Positions 56,546-64,000 of a stretch of DNA of 64,000 bases are shown piece after piece. Both the position numbers and the translations under genes were made by a program. The stretch lies in the NCBI GenBank assembly GCA_025267735.1, contig CM046297.1, positions 22,160,011 through 22,224,010 on the forward strand, written 5' to 3'. This DNA is from Mactra quadrangularis. Taxonomy: Eukaryota; Mollusca; Bivalvia; Venerida; Mactridae. Each line of letters starts with the position of its first letter. Position 1 is the stretch's first letter. The notes beneath the pieces are model-generated. The model was given only the letters and a program-made list of their open reading frames with translations, did no database searches and was not told the DNA's origin.

Positions 56546-56734
56546 ACCCCAAAAATTTGAATTCCGGATATAGTCTATTCATGTGATTGACTATATAATT
56601 TGTTAGCTAGATGTCTTAATATTGTGTCAACAAAAATATTAAAAACAAATATTGCATGAATAAAAGTACTTCGATCCAAAGAAATTAAGTCAACAACCAA
56701 TGTGCTAAATATTGAAAAAAATACATACGTCTAA

Positions 56735-59700
56735 TATTATTAACGAATGTCAAATATCGAGCTGGTTCGATATTGAACCTTAGAACTACATTCGGACTAT
56801 CATGAATGAATGTCGAACGTCGAACTGGTTCGATATTCAACCTCAGAACTACATTCTCATTATTATTATTAATGAATGTCAAACGTCGAGCTGGTTCGAT
56901 ATTAAACTTCAGAACTACATTCGGACTATTATTAATGAATGTCGAACGTCGAGCTGGTTCGATATTCAACTTCAGAACTAAATTCGGACTATTATTAGTG
57001 AATGTCGAACGTCGAGCTGGTTCGATATTCAATCTCAGAACTACAATCGGATTATTATTAATGAATGTCGAACGTCGAGCTGGTTCGATATTCAACTTTA
57101 GAACTACATTCGGACTATTATTAATGAATGTCGAACGTCGAGCTGGTTCGATATTCAACCTCAAAACTAGATTCGGACTATTATCAATGAATGTCGAACG
57201 TCGAGCTGGTTCGATATTCAACTTCAGAACTACATTCGGACTATAATGAATGAATGTCGAACGTCGAGCTGGTTCGATATTCAACCTCAGAACTACATTC
57301 GGACTATTATTAATGAATGTCACATGTCGAGCTGGTTCGATATTCAACCTCAGAACTACATTCGGACTATTATTAATGAATGTCGAACGTCGAGCTGGTT
57401 CGATATTCAACTTCAGAACTACATTCGCATCAACGTCGAGCAGAGCCCAGCCGAGATTCCCCGCTGATCCAAGCCGCCTGCCGCTGATTCCACCGCCGCC
57501 CAGGGCCCAGCCGAGGTTCCCCCGCTGAAACAGGCCGTGCTCCGCTGATTCAAGCACGGCCAAGGGTCCAGCCGAGGTTTCCCCGCTGAAACAAGCCGTC
57601 CGCCGCTGATTCAAGCGCGGCCGAAGGTCTAGCCGGGCATTCCCCGCTGAAACAAGCCGTGCTCCGCTGATTCAAGTGCGACCAAGGGCCCAGCCGATGT
57701 TTCCCCGCCGAATCAAGCCGTCCGCCGCTGATACAAGCGCGCCTGGCTTGCAGCCGAGGTAAACCCCGGTGTCCCTTGCTTGCCTCCGCTAAAATCAAGC
57801 CAACCAGGCAGGTATTAGCGGCAGGCCGCGTAGACCCCGGTAGAAGGCCCACAAAGCCAGCTGAAGCCCCGTCCGAGTGCCCAGCCGAGGTTCCCCCGCT
57901 GATCCAAGCCGCATGCAGCTGATTCGAGCGCCGCCCAGGGCCAAGCCGAGGTTTTCCCCGCAGAAACAGGCCGTGCTCCACTGATTCAAGCGCGGCTAAG
58001 GGCCCAATCGAGGTATCCCCGCTGAAACAAGTCGTCCGAACGTCGGACTGGTTCGATATTCAACCAGAGAACTACATTCGGACTATTATTAATGAATGTC
58101 GAACGTCGAACTGGTTCGATATTCAACCTCAGAACTACATTCAGACTATTTTTAATGAATGTCGAACGTCGAACTGGTTCGATATTCAATTTTAGAACTA
58201 CATTCGCATCATTATTGCTAATGAATGTCGAACTTAGAGCTGGTTCGATATTCAACATCAGAACTGAATTCGGACTATTATTAATGAATGTCGAACGTCG
58301 AGCTGGTTCGATATTCAACCTCAGAGCTACATTCGGACTATTATTAATGAATGTCGAACGTCGAGCTGGTTCGATATTCAACCTCAGAACTACATTCGCA
58401 TTAGTATTATTAATGAATGTCGAACGTCGAGCTGGTTCGATATTCAACATCAGAACTACATTCGGATTATTATTAATGAATGTCGAACGTCGAGCTGGTT
58501 CGATATTCAACTTCAGAACTACATTTAGACTTTTATTAATGAATGTCGAACGTCGAGCTGGTTCGATATTTAACCTCAGAACTACATTCGGACTATTATT
58601 AATGAATGTCGAACGTCGAACTGGTTCGATATTTAACTCAGAACTACATTCGGACTATCTTTTATGAATGTCAAACGTCGAGCTGGTTCGATATTCAATC
58701 TCAGAACTACATTCGCATCATTATCATTAATAAATGTCGAACGTCGAACTGGTTCGATATTCAACCTTAGAACTACATTCGGACTATTATTAATAAATGT
58801 CGAACGTCGAACTGGTTCGATATTCAACCTCAAAACTACATTCGGACTATTATTAATGAATGTCGAACGTCGAACTGGTTCGATATTCAACCTCAGAACT
58901 ACATTCGCATTAGTATTATTAATGAATGTCGAACGTCGAGCTGGTTCGATATTCAACCTCAGAACTACATTCGGACTATTATTAATGAATGTCGAACGTC
59001 GAGCTGGTTCGATATTCAACTTCAGAACTACATTCGCATCAACGTCGAGCAGAGCCCAGCCGAGATTCCCCGCTGATCCAAGCCGCCTGCCGCTGATTCC
59101 ACCGCCGCCCAGGGCCCAGCCGAGGTTCCCCCGCTGAAACAGGCCGTGCTCCGCTGATTCAAGCGCGGCCAAGGATCCAGCCGAGGTTTCCCCGCTGAAA
59201 CAAGCCGTCCGCCGCTGATTCAAGCGCGGCCGAAGGTCTAGCCGGGCTTTCCCCGCTTAAGCCGTGCTCCGCTGATTCAAGTGCGACCAAGGGCCCAGCC
59301 GATGTTTCCCCGCCGAATCAAGCCGTCCGCCGCTGATACAAGCGCGCCTGGCTTGCAGCCGAGGTAAACCCCGGTGTCCCTTGCTAGCCTCCGCTAAAAT
59401 CAAGCCAACCAGGCAGGTATTAGCCGCAGGCCGCGTAGACCCCGGTAGAAGGCCCACAGAGCCCACAGAGCCAGCTGAAGCCCCGTCCGAGTGCCCAGCC
59501 GAGGTTCCCCCGCTGATCCAAGCCGCATGCCGCTGATTCCAGCGCCGCCCAGGGCCAAGCCGAGGTTTTCCCCGCAGAAACAGGCCGTGCTCCACTGATT
59601 CAAGCGCGGCCAAGGGCCCAATCGAGGTATCCCCGCTGAAACAAGTCGTCCGAACGTCTGACTGGTTCGATATTCAACCACAGAACTACATTCGGACTAT

Positions 59701-61205
59701 TATTAATGAATGTCGAACGTCGAGCTGGTTCGATATTCAACCTCAGAACTACATTCGGACTATTATTAATGAATGTCGAACGTCAAGCTGGTTCGATATT
59801 CAATCTCAGAACTACATTCGCATCAAAATCATTAATGAATGTCGAACGTCGAACTGGTTCGATATTCAACCTTAGAACTACATTCGGACTATTATTAATG
59901 AATGTCGAACGTCGAGCTGGTTCGATATTCAACCTCAAAACTACATTCGGACTATTATTAATGAATGTCGAACGTCGAACTGGTTCGATATTCAACATCA
60001 GAACTACATTCGGACTATTATTAATGAATGTCGAACGTCGAGCTGGTTCGATATTCAACTTCAGAACTACATTCAGACTTTTATTAATGAATGTCGAACG
60101 TCGAGCTGGTTCGATATTCAACCTCAGAACTACATTCGGACTATTATTAATGAATGTCGAACGTCGAACTGGTTCGATATTCAACCTCAGAACTACATTC
60201 GGACTATCTTTTATGAATGTCGAACGTCGAGCTGGTTCGATATTCAATCTCGAACTACATTCGCATCATTATCATTAATGAATGTCGAACGTCGAACTGG
60301 TTCGATATTCAACCTTAGAACTACATTCGGACTATTATTAATGAATGTCGAACGTCGAACTGGTTCGATATTCAACCTTAGAACTACATTCGGACTATAA
60401 TTAATGAATGTCGAACGTCGAACTGGTTCGATATTCAACCTCAAAACTACATTCGGACTATTATTAATGAATGTCGAACGTCGAACTGGTTCGATATTCA
60501 ACCTCAGAACTACATTCGCATTAGTATTATTAATGAATGTCGAACGTCGAGCTGGTTCGATATTCAACCTCAGAACTACATTCGGACTATTATTAATGAA
60601 TGTCGAACGTCGAGCTGGTTCGATATTCAACTTCAGAACTACATTCAGACTTTTATTAATGAATGTCGAACGTCGAGCTGGTTCGATAATTAACCTCAGA
60701 ACTACATTCGGACTATTAGTAATGAATGTCGAACGTCGAACTGGTTCGATATTCAACCTCAGAACTACATTCGGACTATCTTTTATGAATGTCGAACGTC
60801 GAGCTGGTTCGATATTCAATCTCAGAACTACATTCGCATCATTATCATTAATGAATGTCGAACGTCGAACTGGTTCGATATTCAACCTTAGAACTAAATT
60901 CGGACTATTATTAATGAATGTCGAACGTCGAACTGGTTCGATATTCAACCTTATAACTACATTCGTACTATTATTAATGAATGTCGAACGTCGAACTGGT
61001 TCGATATTCAACCTCAAAACTACATTCGGACTATTATTAATGAATGTCGAACGTCGAACTGGTTCGATATTCAACCTCAAAACTACATTCGCATTGGTAT
61101 TATTAATGAATGTCGAACGTCGAGCTGGTTCGATATTCAACCTCAGAACTACATTCGTACTATTATTAATGAATGTCGAACGTCGAGCTGGTTCGATATT
61201 CAACT
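56735..61205 (-). repeat. FB2 right arm: three 63-bp arrays and two GC-rich blocks
   Basis: Order from inside to outside: 63-bp array (56735-57430), GC-rich (57435-58035), 63-bp array (58040-59045), GC-rich (59045-59650), 63-bp array (59655-61205). All are inverted relative to the left arm. Some 63-bp units carry a 3- to 9-bp expansion (ATTAGTATTATT or ATCATTATCATT) that recurs at regular intervals, a sign of higher-order repeat amplification. Confidence 0.88.
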
Positions 61206-61314
61206 TCTGTTCGATATTGGCACATTATGCAAATGTCGAACGTCGAACTGGTTCGATATTCGATATTGAATATCGAATATCGAACGTCGAATGTTGTGCT
61301 AAGTTATTGGAGCT

Positions 61315-61343
61315 AACCAAAATTACCATTTCTTAAAATACAG
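61315..61343 (+). promoter_or_regulatory. Shortened 3' splice region of PGGHG intron 5
   Basis: Only the duplicated AACCAAAAT and 20 further bases, ending ATACAG, separate FB2 from exon 6. A branch-site-like CTAAC (61313-61317) spans the junction of FB2 and its duplication, 26 bases before the acceptor AG end. Confidence 0.55.
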
Positions 61344-61583
61344 GTGGCTTATCAAGAGGAGGCTTACTGGTACCCGAGAAACCAGGAGGACCAAGAAATG
61401 ATTACGCTGGTCACGTGTTCTGGGATATGGACACGTGGATTTTACCACCTATAATGTTGATTCATCCTGATATGGCACGACGTATGATTGGTGCTAGAAC
61501 ACGTGTAATAGATCAAGCACGCGTTAATGCACGTGAGGATGGATTTAATGGAACCAAGTTTCCATGGGAACAAGGCCTAACAG
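61344..61583 (+). CDS. PGGHG: PGGHG-like gene, exon 6 (catalytic region)
   Basis: The exon opens in phase 1 and joins exon 5 as GLGPG-GLSRGG. It encodes DYAGHVFWDMDTWILPPIML, IHPDMARRMIGARTRVIDQA and NGTKFPWEQGLTG. The GHVFWDMD motif (about residues 334-341 of the rebuilt protein) is the GH65 W-D-x-D/E motif, which in the human enzyme contains a catalytic Asp (established for the family). 'G..GakFpWE...G.E' follows as expected. The donor ACAG|GTAATA (61584) lies at the start of a SINE. There is no stop or frame change, so the catalytic part looks functional. Confidence 0.92.
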
Positions 61584-61862
61584 GTAATAAAGTCCACTGA
61601 TCAAGGGCTCGTCGGTTCGATTCCCGGGCGGGGCAAACTTTCATATAGTTTGGTCTTGAAGTAATTTCTATGATAATTCATCCTCCTACCACGGTTTCCT
61701 AATCATGTTGGGTAGTTGTCAGTCACTGACGGCAGTATGTTCCTAGTAACCGAATAACAGCTTAACCGAGAGATTTAGGCTTTCCAGGAACTATAAATGG
61801 ATTGACTTACCGCCGTTACATTACATAAACAACGTGTTGTTAAGGCGTTAAACCCAACCAAA
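61584..61862 (+). mobile_element. SINE family C abutting the exon 6 donor
   Basis: From 'gtaataaagtccactgatca' onward the sequence follows the family C head after box A (compare 'ggtagcgaacaagtcttctg' at 55973), with box B GGTTCGATTCCC and the body ending 'taaggcgttaaacccaacc'. Box A is missing, so the copy is truncated right at the exon edge. Confidence 0.7.
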
Positions 61863-61869
61863 AATACTA

Positions 61870-62690
61870 AAAGTTTCAACTTATTATTTGTAGACTTTAA
61901 TTATTTTATTAGTACGTATTAATACCATTATTTTCGCTGAATGTCGTGCCTAGATAAATACTTGAAAGGCTGGATTCTAAAATATGACGACTGAATCTGT
62001 ATTTATGTTAATTTTGTTATTCTGTCAATGTCAACACCTTTAACCAATTAGTTTAGTCGATAGCGTGTCGTGGACTACTAGTTTCTTATGGTTATTGCTT
62101 ACCATTTAGACGTTTGGTTATAACAAATTTTACGGCGATTCTCGTCCCTTCAAATACGTACGACAGTTTCGGCCAGTTAGTGAGGATACGTACTAATTTA
62201 AAACCAACGCCGGCAACCACAAAACTTTCTTCCATTACACTCCATAAATACCGTGGGCAATTTGACTGGCAAAATCTTGTTTTCATGAATATGCATGAGG
62301 CAGGGGAAGACCAATCTGCTTCCAATGAAATCGCATGTTACAATTAAATACTCTCCATTAACAATGACGTCATACTGGGGTTTTCTTACTTAAAGAAGAA
62401 TCCTAAGCACATGTTCAGTCATTCTATAAATAGAAGGTGAAGATATCACCTCTATACTAAGACGCACAACCGTCTCAAAATTCGCCGTTGGTACGCAACA
62501 GAATATAGTGCGGCGCAAGAAGACAAAATCGTTGGATTTTTTCGTTTTTTTGATAAAATCGTAGTTAAAATGTAAAATAAATGATCACCCATAGTTACAG
62601 GAATATAAATCTATATATACAAAGTACTTTAAACCTCTATAGGTAAAGGTGCATAGTTAAACCGTGTGTTCTACTTTCGATTTCAAATTA
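61870..62690. other. PGGHG intron 6, unassigned
   Basis: Overlapping frames on both strands at 62092-62347 are not recognised. Confidence 0.4.
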
Positions 62691-62699
62691 CTGTGTATA

Positions 62700-62900
62700 G
62701 AATGACAGTAGCGTGTTCAATTACACAAAACGTTACAGAACGTTACATAACGATACATTCGGAACTCCTCGGCCATATATTTGTTTACTTCAACACCGAT
62801 AGTTTCAAAATAGCGTCTAAATATGTCCGAGATTATTCGAAGCAAATGGACTAGGAGTTCCGAATGTATCGTTACGGAAGGTTGTGTAACGTTGGCGGTG
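62700..62900. mobile_element. CATTCGGAAC-family MITE in intron 6
   Basis: Arms 'acgttacataacgatacatt...cggaactcctcggcc' and 'aggagttccgaatgtatcgt...acg' are inverted around the shared centre 'tttgtttacttcaacacc' and 'tagcgtctaaatatgtccga'. Confidence 0.75.
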
Positions 62901-63454
62901 ACTGAACTCAGCCCAGATGTAAACACGTTATGGTGAGGGTTTAACTACCGGTAAAGAGTTTAATTTAAAAAGGAAAGTTGGTTGGATAGTCAAATTTTAT
63001 TGAGTAGACGCAAAATTCATACGCTATTTTATTCAGTATACTTGATGGGGGAAATTGTTAGAATGTAAACATTGCTACGTGCTTTCAGGTAAATAAACAG
63101 TTTTCCCGTGATGCGCGGCGTCTCCGTACAGAGGTCAGTCAGACCGTTTGTGTACAGAATGCATGTTCAGTTTCTCATTTGAATGGTAAACCAAACCTTA
63201 GATATAAAACGCAATTTCATTGGCTAGTTTTCTGCAGTGGTTTCCTTGCGGAACCAATGAAACTGTCTCATTAGTTTTTCATGATTACGAGATTTTCCTT
63301 ACCAAATGGCTCACGGTACATAACGCAGCATAGCGGCGTAATGTATCGTGGGATAATGAAGGCATTTCCGAGACCACGGGTAGAAAAAAATCACTATTAA
63401 AATGCGGCGTAAATTCTCAAAATTAACAGAATTTTCTTTCGATGATTTTTTAAG

Positions 63455-63667
63455 GTATTGAAGTGACCCCAAAATGGGCGGGAAATATGTCTTTGTATCA
63501 AATACACATAACAGCAGATGTTTCATATGCATTACGTCAGTATATGTACGCTGTAGATGACGTCAGCATACTAACAGAAAATAGAGGTTTCGAACTTGCT
63601 TTGGAAATAGCACGGTTCTGGCAGAGTCGTGTAACACGCACTAATGATGGTACTGTGGAAATTTTAG
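63455..63667 (+). CDS. PGGHG: PGGHG-like gene, exon 7
   Basis: The acceptor TTTTTTAAG ends at 63454 and the exon opens in phase 1. It joins exon 6 as QGLTG-IEVTPKW, then MSLYQIHITADVSYALRQYM and LALEIARFWQSRVTRTNDGT, ending VEILG in phase 1 at TTAG|GTAACC (63668). 'G.EvcP...g..eiHi..dV..A...y' and 'ia.FW.SRV' are conserved in the catalytic barrel of PGGHG proteins. The next exon, expected to carry the MxPDEYH motif with a catalytic Glu, is beyond 64000. Confidence 0.9.
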
Positions 63668-63714
63668 GTAACCCTTTTATATAATCTCTTTTAAATCTGA
63701 TTTCTATAAAATCA

Positions 63715-63900
63715 GGCTGCAATTTTTCCAGGGAGGAGGTCCGAACTTTTTCTAGGGGTATCCAAACTTTTGAACCACAACCACATTATACACATTTTGC
63801 AGAATAATGCAACATATTATAATTAAAAATACATAAGCATTAAATCTAGGTTAAGTACCAAAAAAATTGCACTATGCTACCTAAAATGACTTTCGGTCAA
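63715..63900 (-). repeat. Inverted copy of the 14600-14780 repeat
   Basis: It shares the complement of 'tgcaaaatgtgtataatgtg', 'gttgtggttc' and 'atttcttg...gtcattttaagtag'. It lies in PGGHG intron 7, which runs past the window. Confidence 0.6.
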
Positions 63901-64000
63901 GAAATTCACTAATGGACTCGAAATTGTGCCGTCCATCAATGGGTTTGATGGCTTTCTTCTTCAGGTCATGATCAGTTGAACTTCCATTTGTTTTAGATGC

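Larger units (their letters stand above)
55736..56734. other. FB2 centre
   Basis: It has a family C SINE (55955-56258), a hairpin element (56290-56545) and unassigned AT-rich sequence. No transposase is recognised. Confidence 0.6.
53230..61314 (+). mobile_element. FB2, foldback transposon of 8,085 bp in PGGHG intron 5
   Basis: Inverted ends of about 56 bp with about four mismatches start AGGTCCAATAACTTGG (left) and AGCTCCAATAACTTAG (right, complement). They are flanked by a perfect 9-bp duplication AACCAAAAT (53221-53229, 61315-61323). Just inside, each end has its own palindrome of TTCGATATTCGATATTC type. The arms are arrays of two unrelated units (63 bp AT-rich, ~61 bp GC-rich) in opposite orientation left (53290-55735) and right (56735-61205). 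The ~1-kb centre holds a SINE and a small hairpin but no transposase. The right end lies 20 bp before the exon 6 acceptor AG (61342-61343). Same class as FB1 by structure, with no shared repeat sequence. Confidence 0.9.

Noticed and set aside
53230..61314. FB2 as an introner like FB1
   Set aside because: About 1.1 kb of ordinary intron lies between exon 5 and FB2, so it inserted into an existing intron.
53179..61336. Long open frames through the FB2 arrays on both strands
   Set aside because: The 63-bp unit is open in both directions. Products are pure 21-residue repeats or GC-rich repeat translations, with no sign of a gene.

Overview
This is animal nuclear DNA. Introns are large, genes are few, splice sites are canonical GT-AG, and there are many tRNA-derived SINEs, short inverted-repeat DNA elements and big tandem arrays. 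The style of the repeats and the two protein families point to a marine or freshwater invertebrate, most likely a bivalve mollusc. That assignment is inference. No rRNA, CRISPR array, operon or functional tRNA gene was seen.

Two genes could be rebuilt exon by exon, and they are divergent. (1) A minus-strand gene of four coding exons (17264 down to 5062, 290 codons) encodes a membrane-anchored, S-adenosylmethionine-dependent methyltransferase-like protein. The last exon of a paralogue lies on the plus strand at 1226-1434, tail to tail with it. (2) A plus-strand gene from 24407 past the right edge encodes a GH65-family protein-glucosylgalactosylhydroxylysine glucosidase (PGGHG/ATHL1-like, a collagen-deglucosylating enzyme) with a signal peptide. 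Seven coding exons are visible, all with matching phases, up to about codon 462. The C-terminal part is outside the window.

The main result is a 10,249-bp foldback transposon (FB1, 25941-36189) inserted inside coding exon 2 of the PGGHG gene. It has a perfect 9-bp target duplication (TTAGACATT), arms made of about 26 and 23 tandem repeats of about 126 bp in opposite orientation, terminal hairpins, and an internal ORF that resembles the C-terminal histidine box of a ubiquitin-specific protease. The left end reads AG|GTGCGT, a good 5' splice site. Using it with an AG just past the right end restores the reading frame with loss of one codon, so FB1 may act as a giant new intron (an introner-like event).

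A second foldback element (FB2, 53230-61314, 8,085 bp, 9-bp duplication AACCAAAAT) with unrelated 63-bp and ~61-bp repeats sits in intron 5, only 20 bp before the exon 6 acceptor AG. A tRNA-derived SINE abuts the exon 6 donor. The 9-bp duplications and tandem-repeat arms match what is known of Drosophila FB elements (MULE-NOF superfamily).

The rest is intergenic or intronic sequence with three SINE families (called A, B and C here), MITEs (hAT-like, Harbinger-like, Tc1/mariner-like and MULE-like by their duplications), a deleted Tc1-type transposon, and several tandem arrays that grew out of exon ends: a splice donor copied four times, a terminal exon copied three times, and the end of the FB1 ORF copied about nine times.
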